NCBI GenBank assembly: GCA_009746045.1
Contig: RPFO01000002.1
Span: 2,510,506-2,574,505, forward strand
Origin: Mesostigma viride
Taxonomy: Eukaryota; Streptophyta; Mesostigmatophyceae; Mesostigmatales; Mesostigmataceae
DNA: 64,000 nucleotides
Reading direction: 5' to 3'
Shown here piece by piece: positions 10,148-21,037 of the stretch; positions within the stretch are counted from its first letter, which is position 1; each line of letters opens with the position of its first letter. The notes under the pieces were generated by a model. That model was not told the origin of the DNA. It ran no database searches and worked only from the letters and a program-made list of their open reading frames with translations. Made by a program: the position numbers and the translations under genes.

Positions 10148-13100
10148 GTGCCCCCAGGGGTGTGTAATGAAGCTGCTAGTGACAGCAGTGAGGGGCAGCC
10201 CCATGCTCTAGTGAAAGAGCCTATTGGACACGATGGGGCAAGCTTGGTTACCACAGAGAGTATGCCAGCTGTAGCTGCAGTGGTTACTCGCCAACGTGCC
10301 CGCCATGGCGGTGCTGAGCCTGAGGTAGGACCTGGTGATGTGGACCCAGGTGGATCTCAGAAGCATTCTGACCGTGCAGGACTGGCACAGGATGGTCAGG
10401 ATGAGGATAGGGCTGGAGACAGTCTGACAGGCACGACCCTGGTGCCTCCTGTACATAAGGGATCTGTACATACCTTGAGTGCTAATAATGACAATAAAAG
10501 GTTTTCTCTCTTGTATGACATTGCCTCAAGGTTGCATACCATGTTTGGCCATGCAGCTCAGTCTTTGCAAGTTGCTAGACGGCTGGGAGGAAGTGAGTTG
10601 TACTCCATCTGCCAACAGGTTGCTCAAGCTTGCAAGTGCAGGCTAGTTGCTAGAAAGCCCAAGCAGTCTCATGCCAGGACTCCTATTTTGCAGCCAGGCC
10701 ATGTGCAGGTAGATATTCAGAGAATCAGGGGTTTGAAGCTGCTGGTGGCAGTGGACAGATATACCAAGTACAAGACCCTAGAGATCCTGCCTGACATGGA
10801 GAAGCCTACATTGATTGCTGCTCTGAAGTTGACAAGGAGCAGGTACCCTGGGTTGGAGTTGTTGCAGTGTGACATTCAGTTTGAGTGCTGTGAGAACCTG
10901 CCAGAGTTTCCAGAGTTGCTGATTACACCCAGGGAGAGCCACGGCCAGCAAGGGGTGGTGGAGAGAGCCATCCAAGAGATCAAGACTGTGCTGCTGGTGG
11001 AGAGGATTCCAAGGACGTCATCTGCCATTGTGACATCTGCATGGCTACGTTCTGTGGAGGACAGGCTGAACCTGAGGACTCCCATGTTCTTTGGTGACAT
11101 TGCCATCAATCCTCTTATGCTGCATACCAGGATGCTGCCAGCTGATGCTGAGCAGGCATGGAAGGAGAAGCTAGAGGCCAAGTTCCTCAAGCTGAGGCAG
11201 AAAGACAAGGGCTGGAGTGTCCTAGAACCTAACGTTGGACAACAGGTTGTTGTGTGGAAGGAACCAAGCTTTCCAGGGAAACGTGGCAGCTGGCATGATG
11301 GGGTGGTGACCCGAGTAGAAGCCGCTGGCCATAAGTGCTGGGTGGCCATTGATGGCTCCCAAGCAGTGCACCGTCTGTCCTGGTCAAAGATCCGTCCCCG
11401 GGGAGGTAATCAAGGAGACCTCTTCCAGGTGCCCGCTGGTGTACAAGGCGGGGGTGACGTGGAGCTTCCTGATCAGGGTGCTACAGCTGTATCGAGCCCT
11501 CAGGGTGACCCTGGCCCGGCCCCTGGGGTACCTTCACATACGGTGGTTGGGCAAGCAGGCGGACAGGCTGCACCTCCGGAACGGCCCGACACCAGGCCTA
11601 GGGGTGTGCGTCTATCAGATATTGTACAGGCTTTGCAAAGAGCCAAGAAGGAGCCTAAGGTGTCCAAGCTTGTCCAGTTGGATGAACCTGAGGTAGCTGC
11701 CATGGAGATAGATACCAATGCACAGGTTTCTGTCATGGGACCTCAGCATACAGGAGAACTGCTGGTCGGAGAACCAAGTTGCCCCTGGGTGTCTGATTTC
11801 AGTGGTAGGACGCATCTAAGGGTGTTGGGAGAGGTTACTGCCCCTGTCATGGGTGTGGATGTGACCTTCCTTGTCCTAGAGGACTATGATGGCCCTGTGA
11901 TTTTGGGTCAGAATTTTCTGGGCAATCCTGGGATTTCTATCAGAGCTACAGCTCTGAGAAGAGATGGCTGGGGGATGATTCCCCTAGAAAATTTCAGGAC
12001 AACATTTCCAGTCAGGTGCAGGGCCAAGCCGGTCAAGGGTGTAAAATGGGATGAAGGGGAGGTGCCCCCAGCGGCCAGTTTGGTGATTCCAGCTGTGTTG
12101 CACCCCAGCAGTATTGGCATAACTCACAGGAGCCTTGCTGCACACTCTCCTTTGACATATGACCAGCTGGTCCAAGAGATGAGCTCGCCTACTTTGTTTG
12201 AGGCTTGGAAGCTCGCCTTCTCCAAGGCATTGGAGGAGTGGTTGCAGTTTGAGTGTGCTGCACCAACAGACAGACGTCCCCCAGCATCAAGGAAGCTTGC
12301 TTTGAGATTTGTGCTGAAGAGGAAGGTTGTGGATGAGGTATCAGTGCCCCATGTCAGGCCTGTCCTGAATGAGTATCACGGCACGGGGAGTCTGCCAGGA
12401 GAGGAGCTATACACGCCAGGGATGCTACACGACACATGGAGAATTTTGCTATGTCTCTACGTGGGGTTGCTGAACAGGGGAGCAGCTATGTCATCAGTGC
12501 TGCTGGACTTCAAGAGGGCATTTTTAAAATCTGATCCAGAAGTGGCCAGGAGGGTGTGGAAGCAGGATGAGCCTTACTGTGTTGAGGTGCCTGCCATCTG
12601 GAAGCTGGAGCTGCATCAACAATTCCTGGTTATTCTGAAGGGCCTGGAAGGACTCAGGTCGAGCCCAATCATCTGGAGACTCACGCTGCAGGAAGCTCTG
12701 ATCAGTGAGTGTGGCTTGAGAGTGTCTTCAGTTGATCCCTGTTTGCTGCTGGCCCAATGGGAGGGTCTGCCAGTGTATGCTAGTTTGCATGGAGATGATC
12801 TGCATTTGCTAGCCCCCACGACCTGGCTGAAGAAGTTTATTCCTGTCATCAGTGGCAAGTTTTCACTGGGCAAGGAGCTGTGGCAGGAGCCCAACAAGCC
12901 TGTAGTGTTCTGTGGAATGCAGGCTACCCTGTTCAGGAGGGACGGGGAGTGGAGTATCAGGCTTCAGGCTGGAGGAGATTATAAACAGACCATTGTGAAG
13001 GCCTTGCCAGAGAAGATCACCCAGGCTGCAGGACCTGAGTTGAGAGGCATGTGGGCCTGGTTTGCCAGCATCTGTGGTCCGTCTTTGATGGTCCATAGCA

Positions 13101-13705
13101 GAATGCCTGATGAGGTGCTTGAGGATGAGAAGCCTCGAGTCATAGCCCGGTTGGTGGAGAGTACCCCTGATCTGATTTTGTCTGGGATTGACTTTGCCCA
13201 GCCTATCACCTTGGAGATCTTTGTTGACAGTTCCATGGATGCTCGCCAGGTTACCAAGGTCAGGGGGAGATCTGCTGCTCTGTTTGCTTTTTATCAGAGC
13301 AGGGCAAGTTTGTTCAGCTGGTACAGCAGACTGCAGAAGAGGGTCTGTATCAGTTCAGATGTGGCAGAATGCAGGGCCATATGCGAGGGGATCCAGTCCA
13401 GCCTGTACATAAAGGAGTTAATGCTGGAGCTGGCTTCAGTTACCCCTTGGACCTTGCAGATGGAGACGTTGTTGCTAACAGACAGCATGGGTATGGTCCA
13501 GTTTGTTCACAAGCAGCTGGCCAGGAGCCGGGACCTGGATTATTTGTTGCTGAAGGAGTTGGCCAGTTTGGTTGACTTGAAGCATATCCCTGGCGAGGAG
13601 AACCCTGCTGATGCATTGACAAAGCTGCCACACAAGGCCCCAGCCCAGTACAATGTACTGAGGAAGCTCATGAATGCTGACTGTCAAGTCGGTCTATCTG
13701 TCTAA
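10148..13705 (+). CDS. pol: Pol polyprotein: integrase, protease, RT, RNase H
   Basis: This frame is open from the gag stop at 10112; the ATG at 10148 may not be the true start. Integrase spans about 125-430: an HHCC-like zinc motif (LHTMFGH ... CKC), then catalytic Asp189 (VQVDI), Asp242 (LQCDI) and Glu272 (GVVERAIQEI), and an SH3-like tail ending IRPRG. A retropepsin follows (Asp522 in EIDTNAQ, then GPVILGQNFL at 582-591), with Asn replacing the usual Gly after DT. RT has DFKRAFL (Asp787) and a catalytic LHGDD (Asp883, Asp884) where copia elements have YVDD. RNase H shows Asp1027, Glu1074 and Asp1112, then HIPGEENPADALTK. It has 1185 codons with no breaks. Confidence 0.92.
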   Translation: MPPGVCNEAASDSSEGQPHALVKEPIGHDGASLVTTESMPAVAAVVTRQRARHGGAEPEVGPGDVDPGGSQKHSDRAGLAQDGQDEDRAGDSLTGTTLVPPVHKGSVHTLSANNDNKRFSLLYDIASRLHTMFGHAAQSLQVARRLGGSELYSICQQVAQACKCRLVARKPKQSHARTPILQPGHVQVDIQRIRGLKLLVAVDRYTKYKTLEILPDMEKPTLIAALKLTRSRYPGLELLQCDIQFECCENLPEFPELLITPRESHGQQGVVERAIQEIKTVLLVERIPRTSSAIVTSAWLRSVEDRLNLRTPMFFGDIAINPLMLHTRMLPADAEQAWKEKLEAKFLKLRQKDKGWSVLEPNVGQQVVVWKEPSFPGKRGSWHDGVVTRVEAAGHKCWVAIDGSQAVHRLSWSKIRPRGGNQGDLFQVPAGVQGGGDVELPDQGATAVSSPQGDPGPAPGVPSHTVVGQAGGQAAPPERPDTRPRGVRLSDIVQALQRAKKEPKVSKLVQLDEPEVAAMEIDTNAQVSVMGPQHTGELLVGEPSCPWVSDFSGRTHLRVLGEVTAPVMGVDVTFLVLEDYDGPVILGQNFLGNPGISIRATALRRDGWGMIPLENFRTTFPVRCRAKPVKGVKWDEGEVPPAASLVIPAVLHPSSIGITHRSLAAHSPLTYDQLVQEMSSPTLFEAWKLAFSKALEEWLQFECAAPTDRRPPASRKLALRFVLKRKVVDEVSVPHVRPVLNEYHGTGSLPGEELYTPGMLHDTWRILLCLYVGLLNRGAAMSSVLLDFKRAFLKSDPEVARRVWKQDEPYCVEVPAIWKLELHQQFLVILKGLEGLRSSPIIWRLTLQEALISECGLRVSSVDPCLLLAQWEGLPVYASLHGDDLHLLAPTTWLKKFIPVISGKFSLGKELWQEPNKPVVFCGMQATLFRRDGEWSIRLQAGGDYKQTIVKALPEKITQAAGPELRGMWAWFASICGPSLMVHSRMPDEVLEDEKPRVIARLVESTPDLILSGIDFAQPITLEIFVDSSMDARQVTKVRGRSAALFAFYQSRASLFSWYSRLQKRVCISSDVAECRAICEGIQSSLYIKELMLELASVTPWTLQMETLLLTDSMGMVQFVHKQLARSRDLDYLLLKELASLVDLKHIPGEENPADALTKLPHKAPAQYNVLRKLMNADCQVGLSV

Positions 13706-14452
13706 AAGCTGAGAGCTGGGTGCTTAAGTCTCTGGATATCAGGCTGGGAGCTTGATTGTACATAATCCTGAGCACACCTTGAGGGGTGAGACATGTCTCT
13801 GGTGTGGGAATGTCTGACATTGTCTCTGATGGAGAGATGTCTATCTGGGGTTTTCATCTCAGTCTGAGGTTTCCCCAGATCTGTGGTTTGTGGGCGGGGT
13901 TCGATTCCCTGGTGCCGTCTTAAGGCGGAGTTTCACGGACTGGCTGACCCATCCACCATGCTGGTGAGGTGGCGACAGGTCCCCTGATTTTCCACGGTTG
14001 GAACGAGTATGGGAGCTTGTGTTTTGCATGTGCTTCGCGTAGATGTTGTGTCTGGTTCGATAAGGGGCAGCAGACCGGCGCCGACTCCCGTCTGGGGGTC
14101 AGCAATGTTTTCTGATGAGCTGTTGTGGGTGATCTGTGGGGTTTCGCCTAAGGTCCTGAAGGTTGTACATACTTCTCAAGTTCTTAGCTGAACACCTATG
14201 GGCTGCCACAGTTGGCCAACCTCTTGTACATGGGTAACACAACGAGCCTCCCGTGAAGGGATAGGGACTCATTGTAATTTGTTTGTGCTCCTGAGCCAGT
14301 ATGGGTGCTATGTACATATAATAAGGAATCCAAGCTGACTGTCATGCCCAGCGGGTTGTGACTTGTAGTCGGGGAGGATATCCAGTACCCATTGTGTGTG
14401 TTTGTATGTAGACTTGTGTGAGCTGCTACAGCTCAAGAAAAGAAAGGATTGG
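13706..14452 (+). other. 3' untranslated part and polypurine tract
   Basis: No gene is seen between the pol stop and the 3' LTR. The last bases, about 14434-14452, are purine-rich (AAGAAAAGAAAGGATTGG), as expected for the polypurine tract that primes plus-strand DNA synthesis. Confidence 0.7.
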
Positions 14453-15148
14453 AGTTAACGCCAAGCGCATTGGCGTGATCCTGATTCGGCATATCTCTGC
14501 GATTCCAGCGGCACCGGAACGAGTTCATTCCGACAAGTATCAAGAAAGTTATGGCGTTCCGACTTCCCGGTCGCGCGCGAGCGCGAGCCGGCTGTTCTTC
14601 TAAGTCGGACGTGAATATTTGCCGACGACATATGGGGTCGACAGTAATTCCTGGGCTGACAGGAATTAGGTGCTGTACCTACGACGGTATTGGATTAATA
14701 CGTCGTACGCAGGAAATAGGAACCTTAACCTGTGGTCTGTTGGTACCGCAGGCTTAGTCCTGGACTTCTAGGTGCAGATGCAATAGTCACTGTGGACTGT
14801 GCTCTGTGGTCACTGTGCCTGTATGGCAGACCTACTGTATAGGAACTGGGCGCTGTACAGGTAGTGAATACTGTACCGGGGGTGTTATTACTGAGCAGGC
14901 CTCCTAGGCTGCTCAGGACTAGCAAGCACAGTGCACAAGTATATAAACAATAGGCCAGTGCCAATTGGGCATCTCTTGCGAGCCCGCCTCACGTGTTGTG
15001 CCTTGACTTGGCAAGCACGTGTACAAGCCTCAAGTGTGTGAGCGCTGTAACATTATCCAATTTTAACAAAGCTCCGTTTCCAACCATATTCACACATTGC
15101 TGCATTGCAACCATATCCTTCACATTGCGTTTGCTAAGAACGTTAACT
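14453..15148 (+). repeat. 3' LTR
   Basis: The 696-bp LTR begins AGTTAACGCC and ends AACGTTAACT, nearly identical to the 5' copy. It is followed at once by the CCATG duplication (15149-15153) and the resumption of older Ty3-region DNA. Confidence 0.93.
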
Positions 15149-15153
15149 CCATG

Positions 15154-16322
15154 TGGAGGCCTTCTTGTTTGACACCATTGTCAGGCGTGAGCTCCGGTCA
15201 GGGGTCAGCAGCTGGATGCTATTAACAAACTCCTTCACTCTGTGGTCACCAAGCAGGACAAGCTGTATGATGCCTTTCAAGGGTTGTCTCTGTCTCAGCC
15301 CCGTGTGGAGGGAGGTTCTTCCAGCATGGTTCTCAGCTCCAGCAGCACACCTATTCTTCAGATCCCTCGTCATGTGGTGCCTGTCAAGAATGTGGTGGCT
15401 CATAGGAAGTGCACCGGACCTTGCGACCACTGTGAGACTTTGGCCAAGGCATTCACTGCACTCAACAGCCCTAGAGGAGGGGGAGATAGTTCATGATGGA
15501 TTTGTGGAAGATGTCCTCTCCCAGTTGCACCCCAGCCTGTTTGAGATTGGCTCTCCCTTCGTTGCTCACCTGCTCCATAGGATGTTCTCTCAGTCGCCAG
15601 GACCTGAGCTTGATATGAGGCCTGCTGAGGGGCAGGACATGTTGGCTGCATCAGTTGCCTGAGGCTTTGAAGGAGGCCTTCAGTCTCTTCCAGCCAGCAG
15701 CAGGTGTTGAGGAGGCTTCTTACCTTGAGTTGCATGTTGGGGCTGTCCGTCCAGCAGGGTGACTTTGACTTGGCTCCTTCTCATCCAGGCTCTGTCAAAG
15801 GTTATTTGAACCCGGCCCTTGGAGACCTCTAACCTGTTCTGCAGCCTGGGGCTGCCCAGTACACAGTGGAACTCAAGGTCCGTCTGACACCCCTAATAAG
15901 GGTGCTAGGTGCTAAGTGGTCTGTTGTCAAGGCCTTCCTGCAGTTTTGGTGGGCGTACAGCTCGTGGGTGTGCAGACACAAGACGCCCTCAGGGTGGGTG
16001 TTGGACCCAGAGAGTCAGTCTGTGGTGACCCTCTCCTATCCAGGGTCGTGCAGTACGTCGCTTTGCTGACCAGATGGTGAAGGGTGCCTTTTCGAGACTT
16101 GCATGGCCGGTGGTGCAGGTCAGCAGGAACTGGCCTGAGCTGGTTCACATGGTGGAGCAGTTCCCGGTGTTTGGTCCCAAGGGAAGGGATGGGCGGATTG
16201 ATGGGGGTTGGTATAGTTATGTGAAGGATCTGGCTGAGGAGGTGGAGGGGGAAACGTTGGACAAAAAAGGAAGGGTTTGAATTGTGGTGTGAGGGGGGTA
16301 TTCCACGATGGATGATGGTGGG
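15154..16322 (+). pseudogene. Unrecognised ORF remnants downstream of Ty3
   Basis: Several open stretches on the + strand look like pieces of one decayed protein. One runs 15242-15496, with a helical start (QDKLYDAFQGLSLSQPR) and HRKCTGPCDHCETLAKAF, a Cys-rich patch. Others run about 15487-15660 (FVEDVLSQLHPSLFEIG) and 16074-16280 (WPVVQVSRNWPELVHMVEQF). They continue the sequence interrupted by the young LTR element. They may be an extra 3' ORF of the Ty3 element or the gag of a second copy. I recognise no family. Confidence 0.4.
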
Positions 16323-16757
16323 TAGTGTAGATTAGTCTGGCTTATTAGCCTAGCATGTGGCCTACGCGCATGTGCTCCCAGAATGGCCCCCATGGATGAT
16401 GCCTTCAGAATTCAGCCAGGCCATGCCTATAATGGGACCCCCCCATGGATGTTGAATTAATAAGAATCTAGCCATGCTATGCCTATGCAGAGAGTCGCTC
16501 TCTGTTGAGAAGCCATGCCCTAGCTCTTGTATAGCCATGCAGTGATCTTCCCCCCCCATGACAGGCTCCCCTTAGCTGGGTTGAGCTTGATAGATCGTGG
16601 TCAGGTGTAGGTGCCCTTGGTGCACCTAGAGCAAGTGTTGTTTACATTCCCACCCTTGTAGGAAGTAGCTTAGAATGTATTTAAAAAAAGATGCCCCCTC
16701 GCTGGGATATGTGGTACAGATACTCCCAATTAACGGAGTTATATGTTTCTAATTAAT
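16323..16757 (+). mobile_element. ORF1-only retroposon, 3' end fragment
   Basis: This 435-bp piece matches the 3' untranslated region of the element at 53168-55109 (reverse strand there). It ends with CTCCCAATTAACGGAG and an AT tail. GATGGTGGG lies on both sides (16314-16322 and 16758-16766), so it is a 5'-truncated retroposition into the old Ty3 region. Confidence 0.75.
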
Positions 16758-16766
16758 GATGGTGGG

Positions 16767-17066
16767 GTTCCATTCCAGTTCTGATGTTCCGGTCCATGCA
16801 AAGCTCCAATATTCCAGAATGCTGATGGAAGGATTTCCAGTATTGCTGTGCTTATCTGGTTATAGAGCAGACTAGGGAGTGACTTTTCTTCTCTAAGTAA
16901 CATGTGAATAGATGTTTATGAGATAGGAGGCCCTGATAAAGGGATGTAAAAACCCATCTGCTTTTCCCAAGAGATGGTGGATTTCTGTTAAGTATTATTT
17001 CCTCTTCAAGGAGCTAGTAGTTGATCCTTGGAACTGGTGGTTCTAATCTTAATTGAGGGGGAGATA
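16767..17066. other. No gene seen
   Basis: AT-rich DNA between the retroposon fragment and a purine tract (TTGAGGGGGAGATA) at about 17053-17066. I see no coding signal. Confidence 0.5.
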
Positions 17067-17297
17067 TGTATAATAACAAGCAAAAGTTATTTGTTGTTAC
17101 ATGATTCCTTTGTTTTGTGAACGTTTGGCTTTTATTCGAGGTCTCTTGGATCAGTATTGAGAAAGTTATAAGGTTTTCTAGAAGGCGGTACTTGGAACTT
17201 ATACTTAATTGTCAACCGGCTGTCAGAAGCCCTTTTCGGTCGTGGCCTGATCCACGTGGGGTTAGTTTGTTAATTGGTCGGTACTACTAAGTCTTAA
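17067..17297 (+). repeat. Candidate 3' LTR of Ty3, left part
   Basis: TGTATAATAACA directly follows the polypurine-like GAGGGGGAGATA, the usual junction between tract and 3' LTR. The LTR would be split by the piggyBac-like element at 17298 and resume at 19018, where a TATAATAAAG signal appears at about 19272. Its end is uncertain (perhaps TCTACA near 19388). With no 5' LTR in the window this is inference. Confidence 0.35.
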
Positions 17298-19013
17298 CCC
17301 TTAAATCGTCACGGGTCCGTTATAATGGTCCCAGTCGAACTGGGACCATTTAAACGGACCGAGTTTGTGGCAGAACTGGGCGCCGCGCCACTTTGAATTT
17401 AACGGTCAACTCGACGGATCCTGAAAGCTGGCCACGTGGCCTATCCGCAGCACTTCTCAGACCGTCCATCGGACACTTGGCCAGGGTGCTACGCGCTTGC
17501 AAGTCCAGGGGGGTACCATGGTCGAACGAAGACGACGTGCATAAAAATAATTTTGTCGTGCATGCAATATTCCGGCTATGGCGAAGCAAAAGATGATTGG
17601 GGCAGGAGCACGGATGATCAGATTGCGCTGAAATTTTGTGGAAATATTATTTATGTCATAAACATGCTGCATACCTAGCTGCGGAACAGATAGAAATGCG
17701 AATGTAGGCTTCGGAGCAATTTTTCCTTGCGGCAGCTCGTTAGGGCGGCCAGGCGATGAGCATGCCAGGGCTACGTCATTAATCGCAGCGAAAGTCCATT
17801 TGTTTGCGCACTGATGCAATATATAAATTGTTTTTAGCATTTGTGGTTAGTGGCGTGTTGAAAAAAGCCGCGGTGGATACATCTACAATGTGGGGGTGCT
17901 GGCTCCCGCAAGCAAGGTAACGTCCGGTCTCCAGCTGGTACGTATTTGAGCGCTGGCGTCTTGTAAGAACCCAGTATATATAGTTTAACGTTTGGCACTT
18001 GTTCGTAGGCTTGTACTAGAAGGTTTGTAATCGTTTTTTTGTGGTTTGCTGCTTCTTTGCACAGGCTTGTCAATTGGTTGGTGTACGCCAATGTCGGGCA
18101 GATTTTAGCCCATATTCACTTCCGTTCAGCCAATATTAGCCTCATGGTGGTGAGAACACGGTCGGGGTCGTTCATGGATAAGATATATGTAATACCAAGG
18201 TGATTATCCCTCGCTCATGCAGGTCGAAAGTAGTGTTTCCATGGCAAGCTTTCTGCACCACTTCATGTCTTGCTAGCTTCTTGTTGTGTGCTCCTTGCAA
18301 GCTAGAAACATGACCCTGCTGGCATGGCAGCATGTCCAGCTTAAACCATTTGTTTTTCTCATCATTGACAACACTTTAGGGGTGCTTTTTATACCTTTGC
18401 TGCACTAGTAATCTCCACCTTGCTATGCCTCCTCCTTGCGACCGTCCGTGTGCGTATGGTTGATTGCACAAGCTTTATACCCAATGCATAGAATGGCAGT
18501 AGCTCTGTATGCTGGGGCTGTGCATTTGGATGCATTTGTGGTTGTTTATGATGATGTTGGCCAGGTTGCCACAAAGAAACTATACGGTAGTGCTAGCGAA
18601 ACACACCCTAAAAACTGGGGCCGTTATAACGGACTGAGTTATTTTGGGCATTTTGCTAGCTGTGGTAGGCAGCTCTCTGCCATTTCATGATGTGAGTGCA
18701 TCTATGCCATGCCTGTGAGTATAGCAAACTACCTTTGAAGGGCCAAGCCCAACTGATTTGTATAAATGGTTTATATTGCATGGTATAGGTCTCATACCCT
18801 TTTTTTTTGGTACCCCCTTGGGGGGCATGCTATTTATAGCACCCTTGGAGCATGGAAATGTGACCAACAACATGACCCCATCAAAACTTGATATAAAAGC
18901 ATGCTTGGATACAAGGGTGGGCCAGAAAATGTTATTGGGCTTGATACTAGCGTGTTTGCAAAGATAGGTCAACTCAGTCCGTTCTCGTGGTCCCAGTCAA
19001 GACGGTTTAAGGG
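17298..19013. mobile_element. piggyBac-like TIR element, non-autonomous
   Basis: Ends are CCCTTAAATCGTC (17298-17310) and the inverse of CCCTTAAACCGTC (19001-19013), 12 of 13 matching. TTAA lies at both flanks (17294-17297 and 19014-19017). TTAA targets with CCC-initial ends are typical of piggyBac transposons. Subterminal inverted pieces (TGGTCCCAGT) occur near both ends. No transposase motif is visible in the 1.7-kb interior; the short ORFs there are not recognisable. Confidence 0.75.
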
Positions 19014-19017
19014 TTAA

Positions 19018-19850
<833 letters not shown>

Positions 19851-20436
19851 ATTTTTTTGTCGTTACACCGGGCAGCGGGCAGGGGGCAGGGGGCACCGGG
19901 CAACGGCCAACGGGCAGTCCCTCTACCGCCCAAAAGGTCTCTATGCCGCCCAAAAGTGACTTATTTTGGCTAGGCAAAGCCAGTGGGTCCCACTATAGCA
20001 TATTATGTTACATTAAAAGTCTTGGGAAAAACTGTGACGGCAAAGCCTGGGCGGGAAAAACTCATGGGCGGGAAAAAATGGGCGGCTGTACTGTACAGCG
20101 GCAAAGGTAATGGGCCCCAAGGAGGGGGAGGGGGAGGGGGGAGGGGGGACCCACCCCCCGCCCCCCGTCATAAATCGTTGGGTGTGTGTGTGTGTGGGGG
20201 GGGGTGCCAATGGGACCGGACCCCCCCGGGGTTTGGGCGATATCCCCGAGAGTGTCGCGTGAATGACCGTCTGTATTTCCACGCCCGGCCGGTATTGTGT
20301 ACAGAATAACCGATCTTGGCGCGCCTTGGAAAGCGTGAAATAGTTGGGAATTTCTTGGTACGTTCCAGTACCAACCTTCCCTTGCTGGAACACGGAAGCA
20401 CCTCCCCGGCTCCCAACGGGGCACTCGAACTGTGCA
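19851..20436. other. No gene seen; G-rich tracts
   Basis: The stretch contains GGGCAGCGGGCAGGG-type runs (about 19870-19915), a G-run at 20117-20150, a short GT repeat and a G-run at 20181-20206. It lies upstream of the TIC22-like gene and could hold part of its regulatory region, but no defined site is visible. Confidence 0.4.
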
Positions 20437-20697
20437 ATTCATTCACGCCTGAAGTTAGGTTGGCCGGCTTAAGTTTGTGTTCACGCGCGTAGTGGGTCGT
20501 GTAGGATTTTGGCATTCAGTCTAAGTTCAAAGTATTTTGCACAACAGTATGTTTCAGTATCTCTAGTTCAAACTAGTACAATTCAGTAGAGTCATCCACG
20601 CCTTCAATTGACCTCGAACCCAACATCAGCTGCTATCTACAGTGCTGTAAGCGGAACCACCCACACACCTCGAACCCAACTTAAGGCGTGAATGATT
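20437..20697. repeat. Inverted-repeat (MITE-like) unit
   Basis: The left end near 20442 reads CATTCACGCCTGAAGTTAGG. The right end near 20694, inverted, reads CATTCACGCCTTAAGTTGGG. A third, direct-orientation partial copy with CCTCGAACCCAAC lies at about 20592-20625. The span is about 260 bp with no coding content. The target duplication is unclear. Confidence 0.5.
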
Positions 20698-21037
20698 GTA
20701 CTGACGCTGAGGGCTTGAGCAAATGCCTTCCAAGCCGAGGCCCGAGATCCCCATTAGGCAGGACCAGCCGTTGGATCCACTAGTAATAAAACTGTCGGTT
20801 CACCGGCGTGGGAATAAACTCAACTCAACAGTCTCAACTCAACTCAACTCAAGCCGAGATCCCAAATCCCAACTTCCCCATCCCGCTTGTGACTCGGCGC
20901 TGTACCTCCCGCCCACGTAAACGTTGATGCTAACATTTTTCTCCCCATCCACGCCGTGCATGGTGCTCGCCCGTGCTAACTGGACCTGCAATGTCTGTTA
21001 CGACATAATTGAGAGCCCCGAAAAATAAAGAGGGAAA

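Larger units (their letters stand above)
7115..15148 (+). mobile_element. Young LTR retrotransposon with INT-PR-RT order
   Basis: Two nearly identical LTRs (7115-7812 and 14453-15148) bound a gag ORF and a pol ORF. Target duplications CCATG lie at 7110-7114 and 15149-15153. By eye I find three substitutions and one 2-bp indel between the LTRs, so the insertion is recent. The RT and RNase H are Ty1/copia-like, but pol carries integrase first, then protease, then RT and RNase H, which is neither the copia nor the gypsy order. The element lies inside the older Ty3 copy. Both long ORFs are open and it may be active. Confidence 0.95.
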
